Origin: Streptomyces sp. HPF1205 | GTDB lineage: Bacteria > Actinomycetota > Actinomycetes > Streptomycetales > Streptomycetaceae | Length of the DNA: 64,000 bases | Reading direction: 5' to 3' | NCBI RefSeq assembly: GCF_020400825.1 | Contig: NZ_JAINVH010000024.1 | Coordinates: 61,252-125,251 of the forward strand | Shown here: positions 48,642 through 57,836 of the stretch, in pieces | Layout of the letters: every line of letters begins with the position of its first letter | Position numbering within the stretch: position 1 is the stretch's first letter | Made by a program: the position numbers and the translations under genes | Notes under the pieces: model-generated | Databases searched by the model: none | What the model saw: the letters and a program-made list of their open reading frames with translations, nothing else | Told to the model about the DNA's origin: nothing

Positions 48642-48668
48642 TTTCGGCGGCGTTGCCGAAACTTTTCG
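48642..48668 (+). promoter_or_regulatory. Operators in the leader of the bxl-like operon
   Basis: Two overlapping inverted repeats: TTTCGGC / GCCGAAA (48642-48648 and 48655-48661) and CGAAA-CT-TTTCG (48657-48668). The latter fits the CGAA-N-TTCG pattern reported for BxlR-type repressors. They lie downstream of the predicted start, where repressor would block elongation. Confidence 0.65.
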
Positions 48669-48680
48669 AAAGGCTGGACG

Positions 48681-49982
48681 ATGAAGAAGCGCGCTTGGTT
48701 TTCCCGCGCCGCGGCCGGCGGTGTCACGCTGGCCCTCGGGCTGACACTTGCCGCGTGCGGCGGCGGCTCCTCCGGCGGCAGCGGCTCCGGTACGTTCAAG
48801 GTTCTCGTCTACGGGGACGCGACCAACAAGGTCGAGAAGCAGATCGTCGACACGTTCAACAAGACTTCCAAGGTCAAGGCCGTCCTGCAGACCATCCCGG
48901 GCGCGGACTACCAGCAGAAGCTGCAGACGATCATCAACACCAAGCAGGCCCCGGACGTCTTCTTCAACTGGGGCGGCGGCAGCATCCAGCCCTTCGTCAA
49001 GGCGGGCCTGCTCCTGCCGCTGGACGACATGATCGCCAAGGACCCCGGCCTGAAGAACAACTTCCTGCCGTCGGTGTTCAACAGCGCGATGGTCGACGGC
49101 AAGTCCTACGGCGTCCCGATGCGCGGCACCCAGCCCGTCATGCTGTTCAGCAACAAGAAGGTGCTGGCCGACGCCGGCGTGTCCCAGCCGCAGACCTGGG
49201 ACGACCTGCTGAACGCGGTCAAGACCCTCAAGGACAAGGGCAAGACGCCCATCGCGCTCGGCGGCGGCGACCAGTGGCCGACGCTGATGTGGTTCGAGTA
49301 CGCCTACGACCGCGTGGCGGGCCCCGGCCTGTTCGAGAAGGCCCTGTCCGGCGACAAGAGCGTCTGGGACAGCGCCGACAGCCGTAAGGCCCTGGCCATG
49401 CTCAAGCAGCTGGTGGACGCGGGCGCGTTCGGCAGCAACTACGACTCGGTGAAGTTCACCGACGGCGGTTCACCGGCGCTGCTGGCCACCGGCAAGGCCG
49501 GTTTCGAGCTGATGGGCTCGTGGGAGTACTCCACGCAGCAGGACGCCAACCCGGCCTTCGCGAAGTCCGACCTGGGCTACAGCTCCTTCCCGACCGTCAA
49601 CGGCGGCAAGGGCGACCCGAACGACGTGGTGGGCAACACCAACAACTTCTACTCGGTGCTGAAGAAGACCAAGTACCCGGACGCCATCGCCCAGTTCCTC
49701 AAGCTGCAGTACTCCGACGAGTTCGTGAAGGCGCAGCTGGCCATCGGCAACCTGCCGACCACGACCAACACGCCGAACTTCCTGAACACCGCGGCCAACC
49801 CGACCTACGCGCAGTACCAGTTCGACCTGGTCAAGAAGGCTCCCTCGTTCCAGCTCTCGTGGGACCAGGCGTACCCGCAGACCGCCAGCACCGCGATGCA
49901 CCAGGCGATCCAGGAGTTCTTCGACGGGAAGATCGACGCCGACGGCTTCATCAAGGCCATGCAGGCCCTGCCGCACTCCTGA
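48681..49982 (+). CDS. bxlE: Sugar ABC transporter solute-binding lipoprotein (BxlE-like)
   Basis: Predicted 433 residues from ATG 48681. Lipoprotein signal with lipobox LTLAAC (Cys about residue 26) and a Gly/Ser spacer. It is family 1 solute-binding, with VLVYGDATNKVEKQIVDTFN, APDVFFNWGGGSIQPFV and GVPMRGTQPVMLFSNKKV. It captures an oligosaccharide outside and delivers it to the two permeases that follow. No ATPase gene is in the operon; Streptomyces use the shared MsiK ATPase for such systems. Confidence 0.92.
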   Translation: MKKRAWFSRAAAGGVTLALGLTLAACGGGSSGGSGSGTFKVLVYGDATNKVEKQIVDTFNKTSKVKAVLQTIPGADYQQKLQTIINTKQAPDVFFNWGGGSIQPFVKAGLLLPLDDMIAKDPGLKNNFLPSVFNSAMVDGKSYGVPMRGTQPVMLFSNKKVLADAGVSQPQTWDDLLNAVKTLKDKGKTPIALGGGDQWPTLMWFEYAYDRVAGPGLFEKALSGDKSVWDSADSRKALAMLKQLVDAGAFGSNYDSVKFTDGGSPALLATGKAGFELMGSWEYSTQQDANPAFAKSDLGYSSFPTVNGGKGDPNDVVGNTNNFYSVLKKTKYPDAIAQFLKLQYSDEFVKAQLAIGNLPTTTNTPNFLNTAANPTYAQYQFDLVKKAPSFQLSWDQAYPQTASTAMHQAIQEFFDGKIDADGFIKAMQALPHS

Positions 49983-49996
49983 GCCTGGAAAGCGAC

Positions 49997-50935
49997 ATGA
50001 CCACCACCGCGACCACCACCGTGACCACCGTGGAAGGGCGCCGGTCCGCGAACCGGTCCGGCGCCCGGGTGACCCGCCCGGGCTTCGCCTGGGCGGTCCC
50101 CGCCACGTTGTTCTTCGTTCTCTTCGCCGTCGTGCCGCTGATCCTCGTGGCGGTGCTCTCCTTCGCCAGCTGGGACGGCCTGGGCTCCCCGCAGTGGGCC
50201 GGCCTGGACAACTGGCGGGCCCTGATCCACGACCACACGATGATCCAGAGCCTGTGGCTGAGTGTGATCATCACGGTCCTGGGTGTCCTCGTGCAGACTC
50301 CGCTGAGCCTGCTGCTCGGTGTGTGGGCGGCCGGCCCGCAGCGCAACCGTGCGGTGCTGTCGGCCGTCTACTTCGTTCCGCTGCTGCTGTCGGCGACCGC
50401 GGTCTCCGTGCTGTGGCGGGCCCTGCTCGACCCCAACTTCGGGGTACCGGCCCAGGCCAAGTGGCTGTTCGGCGACGGCAACCTGCTCGGCAAGCAGACC
50501 AGCGCGATCGGCGTACTGGTCTGCGTCAGCGCGTGGCAGTACACACCGTTCCACACCCTGATCTACCAGGGGGCGACGCGCGCCATCCCGCCGGTGCTCT
50601 ACCAGGCCGCGCAGATGGACGGCGCGGGCATGATCCGGCAGTTCTGGCACATCACGCTGCCGCAGCTGCGCAACACCATGGTCACGTCGATGATCCTGAT
50701 GGTGGTCGGCGGACTGACCACCTTCGACACGGTGCTGATCCTCACCCAGGGCGGTCCCGGCACCGACACCACCATCAGCGCCTACTACATGTACCAGCAG
50801 GCGTTCACCAGTTACGACTACGGCGGCGGCGCGGCCATCGCCCTCGTCCTGGTACTGGCGGCGACCGTCATCTCCCTGATCGTCGTCCGGGTGTCCGGCT
50901 ACGACAAGATGCGCAGCTCGGTGGAGGGCCTGTGA
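49997..50935 (+). CDS. bxlF: Sugar ABC transporter permease 1 (BxlF-like)
   Basis: Predicted 312 residues from ATG 49997. Six membrane segments and the EAA-type loop (YQAAQMDGAGMIRQFWHITLPQLRN) that contacts the ATPase. The N-terminus is a Thr-rich cytoplasmic stretch. It is 14 bases from the lipoprotein gene, and its stop overlaps the next start (GTGA). Confidence 0.93.
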   Translation: MTTTATTTVTTVEGRRSANRSGARVTRPGFAWAVPATLFFVLFAVVPLILVAVLSFASWDGLGSPQWAGLDNWRALIHDHTMIQSLWLSVIITVLGVLVQTPLSLLLGVWAAGPQRNRAVLSAVYFVPLLLSATAVSVLWRALLDPNFGVPAQAKWLFGDGNLLGKQTSAIGVLVCVSAWQYTPFHTLIYQGATRAIPPVLYQAAQMDGAGMIRQFWHITLPQLRNTMVTSMILMVVGGLTTFDTVLILTQGGPGTDTTISAYYMYQQAFTSYDYGGGAAIALVLVLAATVISLIVVRVSGYDKMRSSVEGL

Positions 50936-51750
50936 AACGCCGTCCCAACTACCTCGCGGGCCTGGGGTCCCTGGTCTGGCTGTTCCTGGTCGGCCTGCCG
51001 CTGTACGTGATGCTGGCCGCGACCCTGCAGAGCCGCAGCGACTACACGGCGAGCGGCCCGCTGTCCTTCCCCAAGCACTTCACGCTGCACAACTACACGC
51101 AGGACTTCAGCAACGGCTTCGGACGGTTCTTCTTCAACACGCTGGTGGTGACCGTCGCGGTCGTCGCGATCGTGCTGCTGCTGGTGCCGCCGCTGTCGTA
51201 CGCCATCGTCCGCAGCCGCGGCCGCGTCACCACCGGTGTGTTCCGGCTCTTCCTGCTGGGTCTCGCCATCCCCGCGCAGGCGGTGATCGTGCCGATGTTC
51301 TTCGTGATCAGCAAGGCCGGCCTGTACGACAACCTCATCGGGGTGATCCTGCCGACCGCCGCGTTCTCCATGCCGGTGTGCGCCCTGGTGCTGACCGGCG
51401 TCATGCGCGACATCACCTCCGACCTGTACGAGGCGATGGCGATGGACGGCGCGTCGCCGTGGCGGGTGTTCTTCCAGCTCGTCCTCCCGCTGTCCCGCGG
51501 CGGCCTGTCGACGATCGTGGTGTTCTCCGCGCTGCAGGCGTGGAACGGCTTCCTCTTCCCGCTGGTGCTCACCCAGTCGGACTCCTCCAAGGTCGTCACC
51601 TTGGGCCTCTACAACTTCCAGACCGAGCACGGCATCGACATCCCCGGCCTGCTGGCCGCGGTGGTCCTGTCGATGCTGCCCATCTTCATCGTCTACCTGT
51701 TCGCCCGCCGTGCCCTGGTCCAGGGGCTCATGGGCGTCGGAGGAAAGTGA
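50932..51750 (+). CDS. bxlG: Sugar ABC transporter permease 2 (BxlG-like)
   Basis: Predicted 272 residues from GTG 50932. Six membrane segments with the EAA loop YEAMAMDGASPWRVFFQLVLPLSRGG, typical of MalG/BxlG partners. It overlaps both neighbours by four bases, so expression is tightly coupled to the first permease and to the GH3 enzyme. Confidence 0.93.
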   Translation: MKRRPNYLAGLGSLVWLFLVGLPLYVMLAATLQSRSDYTASGPLSFPKHFTLHNYTQDFSNGFGRFFFNTLVVTVAVVAIVLLLVPPLSYAIVRSRGRVTTGVFRLFLLGLAIPAQAVIVPMFFVISKAGLYDNLIGVILPTAAFSMPVCALVLTGVMRDITSDLYEAMAMDGASPWRVFFQLVLPLSRGGLSTIVVFSALQAWNGFLFPLVLTQSDSSKVVTLGLYNFQTEHGIDIPGLLAAVVLSMLPIFIVYLFARRALVQGLMGVGGK

Positions 51751-54125
51751 CCGACACCGTGGTCGAAGACACACATTCCGCTGCCCCCGCCTGGCGTGAC
51801 CCCGCCTTGCCGCCCGAGGCCCGGGCCGACGCCCTGATCGCCGAGATGACCTTGCAGGAGAAGGTCGCCCAGCTCTTCGGCGTGTGGGTGGGGGCCTCGG
51901 ACGAGGGCGGTGAAGTCGCCCCGTACCAGCACGAGATGGAGGAGGCCGTGTCCCTGGAGGCCCTGCTGCCGCAGGGCCTGGGACAGCTCACCCGGTCGTT
52001 CGGCACCGCGCCGGTGGACCCCGCGCTGGGGGCGCTGTCGCTGCTGCGCACGCAGCGGAGAATCGCCGCGGCGAACCGTTTCGGCATACCGGCCGTCGCG
52101 CACGAGGAGTGCCTGGCCGGCTTCGCCACCTGGGGCGCGACCGCCTACCCCGTACCGCTGTCGTGGGGCGCCACCTTCAACCCCGGCCTGATCCGCGCCA
52201 TGGCGGTCCGGATCGGCCGGGACATGCGCGCGGTCGGCGTCCACCAGGGGCTGGCCCCCGTGCTGGACGTGGTGCGCGACGCGCGCTGGGGACGGGTGGA
52301 GGAGACCATCGGCGAGGACCCGTACCTCGTCGGCACGGTGGCCACCGCCTACGTGCAGGGGCTGGAGTCGGCGGGGATCGTGGCCACGCTCAAGCACTTC
52401 GCCGGCTACTCCGCCTCCCGCGGCGGCCGCAACCTGGCGCCGGTCGGCATGGGCGCGCGCGAGCGGGCGGACGTGATCCTGCCGCCGTTCGAGATGGCGG
52501 TACGCGAAAGCGGCGTCCGGTCGGTGATGAGCGCCTACACCGACACCGACGGCGTGCCCTCGCACGCCGACGAGGGGCTGCTGCACGGACTGCTGCGCGA
52601 GACGTGGGGCTTCACCGGCACGGTGGTCGCCGACTACTTCGGCGTCGCGTTCCTGTCCACGCTGCACGGGGTCGCGGGTTCGCTGGGCGCGGCAGCGGGC
52701 GCCGCGCTCACGGCGGGCGTCGACGTGGAGCTGCCCACGGTGAAGGCCTTCGGCGAACCGCTGCTGAAGGCGATCGCCGACGGCGAGGTCTCCGAGGAGG
52801 TGGTGGACCGGGCGCTGCGGCGGGTGCTGGCACAAAAGGCGCAGCTCGGACTGCTCGACGCCGACTGGAACCCGGTGCCCGAGGCGCTGGCCGGCGCCGA
52901 CGAGGAGGACCCGCGGGCGCTGCGCGGCAGCGTGACCCTGGACTCGGAGGAAAACCGGGCCGTCGCCCGGGAGATCGCCGAGCAGGGCGTGGTGCTGCTG
53001 CGCAACGACGGGATCCTTCCGCTGGCCCGGCCCGCCCGGATCGCGCTGATCGGCCCCAACGCCGACACCCCGACCGCCGTGCTGGGCTGCTACTCCTTCC
53101 CCGTGCACGTCGGCAGCCAGCACCCGCAGATGCCGGCCGGCATCGAACTGCCCACCTTGCGCGAGGCGCTGGCCGCCGAGTTCCCGGACAGCGAGGTCGT
53201 CACGGCGCAGGGCGTGAGTGTCGACGGCCTGAGCACCAGCGGGATCGCGGAGGCCGCGGCGCTGGCGCGGGACGCGGACGTGGTGGTGCTCGCGCTGGGC
53301 GACCGGGCCGGGCTGTTCGGCCGCGGCACCAGCGGCGAGGGCTGCGACGCCGAGTCGCTCTCCCTCCCCGGCGTGCAGCAGCAACTGCTCGACACCCTGC
53401 TGGACACGGGCACTCCCGTGGTCCTGACGCTGCTGGCCGGGCGCCCGTACGCGCTGGGCCGGGCGGTCGGTGAGGCGGCCGCCGTCGTGCAGGCGTTCTT
53501 CCCCGGCGAGGAGGGCACCACCGCCGTCGCCGGCATCCTGTCCGGGCGGGTCAACCCCTCCGGCCGGCTGCCGGTCAGCGTCCCGCGCCTGCCGGGCGCG
53601 CAGCCGTCGACCTATCTGGCCGCGCGGCTCGGCCAGGCCGGCGAGTCGTCGAGCATCGACCCGACGCCGGCGTTCCCCTTCGGGCACGGCCTGACGTACA
53701 CGACCTTCGACTGGACGGACCTGTCCGTGGAGGCCGGGCAGGCGGAGACCGACGGGGAGATACGGGCCGCCTTCACCGTCCGCAACACCGGCGACCGGGC
53801 GGGCGCCGAGGTGGTGCAGGTGTACCTGCACGACCCGGTGGCCTCCGTGGTGCAGCCCGTGCAGCGGCTGATCGGCTACCACCGGCTGCCGCTGGCCGCG
53901 GGTGAGGCGGCGCGGGTCCTGTTGACCGTGCCCGCCGATCTGGCGTCGTTCACCGGCCGCGACGGGCGGCGCGTCGTCGAACCGGGCGACCTGGAACTGC
54001 GGCTGGGCGCCTCGTCGGCCGACCCGCGTCTGGTGGTGAACTGCACGCTGACCGGGCAGGTGCGCGAGGTCGACCACACCCGCAGCCTGCACGCGCGGTT
54101 CACGACGCAGCCGGAACAGGGCTGA
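51747..54125 (+). CDS. bxlA: GH3 beta-xylosidase / beta-glucosidase (BxlA-like)
   Basis: Predicted 792 residues from GTG 51747, GTGA-coupled to the permease. The GH3 N-domain covers about 25-340, with the catalytic nucleophile Asp296 in GFTGTVVADYFGV; the C-domain at about 380-620 holds the acid/base region (GEGCDAESLSLPG), and a fibronectin-III-like domain ends the protein (AGAEVVQVYLHDP ... RLIGYHRL). There is no signal peptide, so it splits imported oligosaccharides inside the cell. Operon context and domain layout match bxlA; xylobiose is the likely substrate, cellobiose or others possible. Confidence 0.92.
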   Translation: MTDTVVEDTHSAAPAWRDPALPPEARADALIAEMTLQEKVAQLFGVWVGASDEGGEVAPYQHEMEEAVSLEALLPQGLGQLTRSFGTAPVDPALGALSLLRTQRRIAAANRFGIPAVAHEECLAGFATWGATAYPVPLSWGATFNPGLIRAMAVRIGRDMRAVGVHQGLAPVLDVVRDARWGRVEETIGEDPYLVGTVATAYVQGLESAGIVATLKHFAGYSASRGGRNLAPVGMGARERADVILPPFEMAVRESGVRSVMSAYTDTDGVPSHADEGLLHGLLRETWGFTGTVVADYFGVAFLSTLHGVAGSLGAAAGAALTAGVDVELPTVKAFGEPLLKAIADGEVSEEVVDRALRRVLAQKAQLGLLDADWNPVPEALAGADEEDPRALRGSVTLDSEENRAVAREIAEQGVVLLRNDGILPLARPARIALIGPNADTPTAVLGCYSFPVHVGSQHPQMPAGIELPTLREALAAEFPDSEVVTAQGVSVDGLSTSGIAEAAALARDADVVVLALGDRAGLFGRGTSGEGCDAESLSLPGVQQQLLDTLLDTGTPVVLTLLAGRPYALGRAVGEAAAVVQAFFPGEEGTTAVAGILSGRVNPSGRLPVSVPRLPGAQPSTYLAARLGQAGESSSIDPTPAFPFGHGLTYTTFDWTDLSVEAGQAETDGEIRAAFTVRNTGDRAGAEVVQVYLHDPVASVVQPVQRLIGYHRLPLAAGEAARVLLTVPADLASFTGRDGRRVVEPGDLELRLGASSADPRLVVNCTLTGQVREVDHTRSLHARFTTQPEQG

Positions 54126-54225
54126 CGGCGCCGGCCGGGCCGGGTGGCGCGGCAACCCGCGGCACCCGGCCACGGCCGGGCCGGGGCGGGCCGGGGCTTC
54201 GCGCCGCGCCGGCCCGCGCCGGCGA

Positions 54226-54284
54226 CAACGGCGAACGCCCGCGGCCGGGGACGCGAAGTCCCCGGCCGCGGGCGTTCGCCGTTG
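54226..54284. terminator. Very long perfect hairpin, 27-bp stem
   Basis: Arms 54226-54252 and 54258-54284 match at all 27 positions, loop GCGAA. It lies between the convergent GH3 and aldo/keto reductase genes and acts in both directions. It is the strongest hairpin I found in the window. Confidence 0.9.
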
Positions 54285-54361
54285 CCGCGGTCGTTCGGCG
54301 TTGTCGCAGGGCTTCGCGGGCGTCACGGGCGCGGGTGGCGCCGCCCGCGCGGCGCGGCCGC

Positions 54362-55228
54362 TCAGGCGTCAGGCGAACCGCTGAGCAGTGCCACCTGCTC
54401 CGGGTCGAGGGTGAGCCCGGCGGCCGCCGCGGAGTCGCGGACGGTCTCCGGCCGGCTGGAGCCGGGGATCGGGATCACCACGGGCGACAGCGCGAGCATC
54501 CAGGCCAGGCACACGCGTTGGGGGCTGACCCCGTGGGCCTCGGCGACCTGGGCGAAGGGGGCGTACGCGGCGCCGAGGCGCTCGGCGTTGGTGATGCCGC
54601 CGAGCGGGCTCCAGGGCAGGAAGGCGATCCCGAGCTCGTCGCACAGGTCCAGTTCGGGGCGGCTGGACAGGAACGCCGGCGAGAACTGGTTCTGCACGGA
54701 CACCAGCCGGCCGCCGAGGATGTCGTTGGCCAGGCGGATCTGGTCCGGGTCGGCGTTGGAGATCCCCGCCATCAGGATCTTGCCCTCGTCCAGGAGTTCG
54801 GCGACGGCGCCGACCGACTCGGCGTACGGGACCGCGGGGTCGGGCCGGTGGAACTGGTACAGGCCGATGGCCTCGACCCCGAGCCTGCGCAGGCTCGCCT
54901 CGCACGCCCGCTTGAGGTACTCCGGCCGGCCGTCCCGCGTCCAGGAGCCGTCGCCGGGCCGCAGGTGGCCGCCCTTGGTGGCGACCAGCACCTCGGAGCC
55001 GGCGGAGTGCGAGGACAGCGCCTTGGCGATGAGCGTCTCGTTGTGCCCCACCTCGTCGGCGTGCACGTGGTAGGCGTCCGCGGTGTCGATGAGGGTGATC
55101 CCGGCGTCGAGTGCGGCATGGATGGTGGCGACGGAACGCGCCTCGTCCGGCCGCCCCTCGATCGACATGGGCATACCGCCCAGCCCGATCGCGCTGACCT
55201 GGACGGCACCGATACGGCGGGTCTGCAT
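54362..55228 (-). CDS. Aldo/keto reductase
   Basis: Predicted 288 residues from ATG 55228. AKR motifs: IDTADAYHVHADEVGHNE (catalytic Asp/Tyr), VATKGGHLRPG (Lys), YQFHRPDP (His) and the NADPH part VIPIPGSSRPETVRDSAA. It reduces aldehydes or ketones with NADPH. It is divergent from a LysR gene, which probably controls it, as is common for such pairs. Confidence 0.9.
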   Translation of the reverse strand: MQTRRIGAVQVSAIGLGGMPMSIEGRPDEARSVATIHAALDAGITLIDTADAYHVHADEVGHNETLIAKALSSHSAGSEVLVATKGGHLRPGDGSWTRDGRPEYLKRACEASLRRLGVEAIGLYQFHRPDPAVPYAESVGAVAELLDEGKILMAGISNADPDQIRLANDILGGRLVSVQNQFSPAFLSSRPELDLCDELGIAFLPWSPLGGITNAERLGAAYAPFAQVAEAHGVSPQRVCLAWMLALSPVVIPIPGSSRPETVRDSAAAAGLTLDPEQVALLSGSPDA

Positions 55229-55367
55229 GGGTTTCGTGCCTTTCTACGGCTCGACGTCTGTGCGGTGGCCCGGGTCGGGTCCGCGGAGCCCGGCCGCGGT
55301 CCCGCACCCGGCCCACCTCAGCCTCATTCACCGGCGGCCCAGCCGTCCAATAGAAGGAACCGAACGC

Positions 55368-55390
55368 ATTGAGCGATTAGGCTGCTGAAT
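55368..55390. promoter_or_regulatory. Candidate LysR box between AKR and LysR genes
   Basis: ATTGAGC (55368-55374) and GCTGAAT (55384-55390) form a near inverted repeat (6 of 7). TAGGCT at 55378-55383 ends eight bases before the LysR ATG, suggesting a leaderless transcript with the -10 inside the site. Confidence 0.45.
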
Positions 55391-55391
55391 C

Positions 55392-56276
55392 ATGGAACTG
55401 CGCCACCTGGAACATTTCGTCGCCGTCGCACAGGACCGCCACTTCACCCGCGCCGCCCAGCGGCTGATGGTCTCGCAGTCCGGGCTGTCGGCATCCGTGC
55501 GCGCGCTGGAGCGCGAACTGGGCGCCCAGTTGTTCGTCCGCAGCACCCGCAACGTGGAGCTGACCGCGCCGGGCCGTGCGCTGTTCGCCGAGGCGTCCCG
55601 GACGCTGGCCAGCGTCCGCGCGGCCAAGGAGGCCGTGGCCGCCGTGCAGGGCCTGCTGCGCGGCACGCTCAGCGCGGGCACCGAGCAGTGCGTGACCGGC
55701 GTCGACGTACCGGCCCTGCTGGCCCGGTTCCGCACCGAGCACCCGCAGGTCCAGGTCAGGCTGCGGCAGGCCAACTCGGCCGCGCTCGCCGAGGACGTGG
55801 CCGCGGGACGCCTGGACCTGGCCTTCGTCGCCGTCGACGGCCGCGCTCCCGAGGGGGTGCGGCTGCTGCCGCTGGTCCAGGAGCCGATGGTCCTGCTGTG
55901 CCACCGCGGGCACCGGCTGGCCGGGGCCGCCGAGGTGAAGTGGACCGATCTCGACGGCGAGACCTTCGTGGACTTCCACCCCGAGTGGGGCTCGCGCCCC
56001 CTGGCCGACCGCGTGTTCGCGTCCGCCGGCGTGGCGCGCCAGGTCGCCCTGGAGGTCAACGACGTGCACACCCTGATCGACCTGGTGGGCCATGGCCTCG
56101 GTGTCGCGGTGGTCCCCCGCCCGATCTCCCGCAAGAAGCAGGCCGCCGCCCTGTGTTCGGCGCGGCTGACCCCGTCGGCCCCGCCCTGGCAGGTGTCGGT
56201 GGCCGCGCCGGAGCCGGGCCGTCTCGGCCCGGCCGCCCGCGAACTCCTGTCCTACCTGGGCCTGGAGCGGGCCTGA
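55392..56276 (+). CDS. LysR-family transcriptional regulator
   Basis: Predicted 294 residues from ATG 55392. The N-terminal winged helix-turn-helix is typical (MELRHLEHFVAVAQDRHFTRAAQRL ... SQSGLSASVRALERELGAQLF), followed by the substrate-binding domain (LSAGTEQCVTGVDVPALLARF, LALEVNDVHTLIDLVGHG). It probably regulates the divergent AKR gene and itself. Confidence 0.93.
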   Translation: MELRHLEHFVAVAQDRHFTRAAQRLMVSQSGLSASVRALERELGAQLFVRSTRNVELTAPGRALFAEASRTLASVRAAKEAVAAVQGLLRGTLSAGTEQCVTGVDVPALLARFRTEHPQVQVRLRQANSAALAEDVAAGRLDLAFVAVDGRAPEGVRLLPLVQEPMVLLCHRGHRLAGAAEVKWTDLDGETFVDFHPEWGSRPLADRVFASAGVARQVALEVNDVHTLIDLVGHGLGVAVVPRPISRKKQAAALCSARLTPSAPPWQVSVAAPEPGRLGPAARELLSYLGLERA

Positions 56277-56384
56277 GCGCCGCCACGAGGGGTACGGGAC
56301 GGCTCCCGCCCCGGGTGCCGCGGCGGCGCAGGTGCTGCCCGGGCCCGCTGACGGGCCCAAGGAAAGGAGGCGCGGGGAAAAGAA

Positions 56385-56422
56385 CCCGGGGATATGGGCC
56401 CGATGGGCCCGGGGATATGGGC
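56385..56422 (+). repeat. 15-base direct repeat upstream of MFS gene
   Basis: CCCGGGGATATGGGC at 56385-56399 and again at 56408-56422, centre distance 23 bases (about two helical turns), with AAAAG-containing flanks at each side. A regulator-binding pair is possible. Confidence 0.55.
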
Positions 56423-56459
56423 GCGGGAAAAGGGCGCGCGAGGCGCGCGGGCGCCCACA

Positions 56460-56465
56460 TAGTCT
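56460..56465 (+). promoter_or_regulatory. Candidate -10 box of leaderless MFS transcript
   Basis: TAGTCT ends six bases before ATG 56472, and no ribosome site precedes the ATG. This is the usual layout of leaderless genes in actinomycetes. No -35 is recognisable. Confidence 0.45.
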
Positions 56466-56471
56466 CCCGGC

Positions 56472-57791
56472 ATGGTCCGATCCTCAGCCCACCGGCCACC
56501 CCCGCACGACCGACCTCCGCCCGGCGCAGGGGGGAGCCGGAGTTTCGGGATCTTCTGGGCCGGCCAGACCCTCTCCGTCGTCGGCGACGCCTTCGCCCTG
56601 ATCGCGCTGCCCCTGCTGGTGCTGCAGGCGACGGGATCGGTCGCGCGGATGGGCCTGCTCACGGCCGCCGCGGGCGGCGCCTCGCTCGTGGCGGGCGTCT
56701 TCGCCGGGGTCGTGGTCGACCGGTTGGACCGCAGGAAGCTGCTGGTCGCCACCGACCTGGCGCGTATGGCGCTGTACGCGGTGATACCGGTGGCGTGGGC
56801 GTTCGGCCCGCGGGTCTGGCTGCTCTACGTCGTACTGCCACTGTGCGAGGCGGTCGGCATGCTGTTCTCGGTCACGTACGTCACGGTCGTACGGGCGCTG
56901 GTCGCCCCGGACCTGATCACGCGGGCCAACGGCAGGCTGGGCGCGACCGCGTCGGCCGCCGGGGTGGCCGGGCCGGTGTGCGCGGGTCTGGTGGTGTCCC
57001 GCTTCGGCGCGGCGACGGCGGTCGGAGTGGACGCAGCGAGCTTCGCGGTGTCCGCCGCCTGCATGGCCCTCGTACGGTTCCACGGCGACACCCGGGCGCT
57101 GAGCGCCGCGCGGGCCGGGGCGCCGGCCACCGGGGACGCGGCGCGCGCGGGACGGGACACGGCCCTGCGGCGGCTCGGGCGGGACCTGCGCGCAGGTGTG
57201 ACGTTCCTGCGCGGCCACCCCGTGCTGCGGTCGCTGACCGTCCTGCTGACGTTCTTCGTCTTCCTCACCCTCGGCCTGAACGACCTGATCATCTACCACC
57301 TCGAACACGATCTCGGCGAGAGCGACAGGACCGTCGGCGTCGTGTTCGCCGTGGCCGCGCTGGGCTCGATCACCGGTGCCCTCATGGTGGCCCCGGTACG
57401 CCGCAGGTTCGGCTTCGGGCCGACGTGGATCGGCGCGGTCGCGGTGTCCGGGCTCGCCGTGGCGGGCATCGGCTGGGCCTCCGACGTACCGGGCGTGGCG
57501 CTGCCGGCCGCCGCCTTCCTCGGCTGCACCGGCGTCGCGGGCACCTGCTCGATGTCGCTGCGCCAGGAGGTGACACCGGAACACCTGCTGGGCCGGGTCA
57601 CCTCGGCCTTCTGGACGCTCCACTACTGCGCGGCCCCGGCCGGCGCGGCCCTCCTCACCTGGACCGCCCAGCGCGTCGGCACCGCCCCGGTGACGCTGAC
57701 CGCCGGCGTCTGCTGCCTGCTGATCGCCGCCGCGGCCGCGGCGACCCCGGTACACCGGCCCCGCCCCGAGCGGCTCGCCGACGCCGTCTGA
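56472..57791 (+). CDS. MFS transporter (enterobactin/macrolide-exporter-like)
   Basis: Predicted 439 residues from ATG 56472. Ten to twelve membrane segments begin at GIFWAGQTLSVVGDAFALIALPLLVLQATGS, with VDRLDRRKLLVATDLARM (MFS loop 2-3 motif) and FMxR-like middle loop. It belongs to the MFS_3 group that exports macrolides, siderophores and similar compounds. It has no biosynthetic neighbours here, so the substrate is unknown. Confidence 0.9.
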   Translation: MVRSSAHRPPPHDRPPPGAGGSRSFGIFWAGQTLSVVGDAFALIALPLLVLQATGSVARMGLLTAAAGGASLVAGVFAGVVVDRLDRRKLLVATDLARMALYAVIPVAWAFGPRVWLLYVVLPLCEAVGMLFSVTYVTVVRALVAPDLITRANGRLGATASAAGVAGPVCAGLVVSRFGAATAVGVDAASFAVSAACMALVRFHGDTRALSAARAGAPATGDAARAGRDTALRRLGRDLRAGVTFLRGHPVLRSLTVLLTFFVFLTLGLNDLIIYHLEHDLGESDRTVGVVFAVAALGSITGALMVAPVRRRFGFGPTWIGAVAVSGLAVAGIGWASDVPGVALPAAAFLGCTGVAGTCSMSLRQEVTPEHLLGRVTSAFWTLHYCAAPAGAALLTWTAQRVGTAPVTLTAGVCCLLIAAAAAATPVHRPRPERLADAV

Positions 57792-57836
57792 CGGCGCGGC
57801 ACCCGGGCGGCCGGGCCCGCGACCGCGGCGCCGTCA
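57789..57836. terminator. Hairpin spanning both stop codons of convergent genes
   Basis: TGACGGCGC (57789-57797) pairs with GCGCCGTCA (57828-57836); the first three bases are the MFS stop and the last three the complement of the transporter stop. An inner GC-rich stem (CCCGGGCGGCCGGG) fills the loop. Confidence 0.65.
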
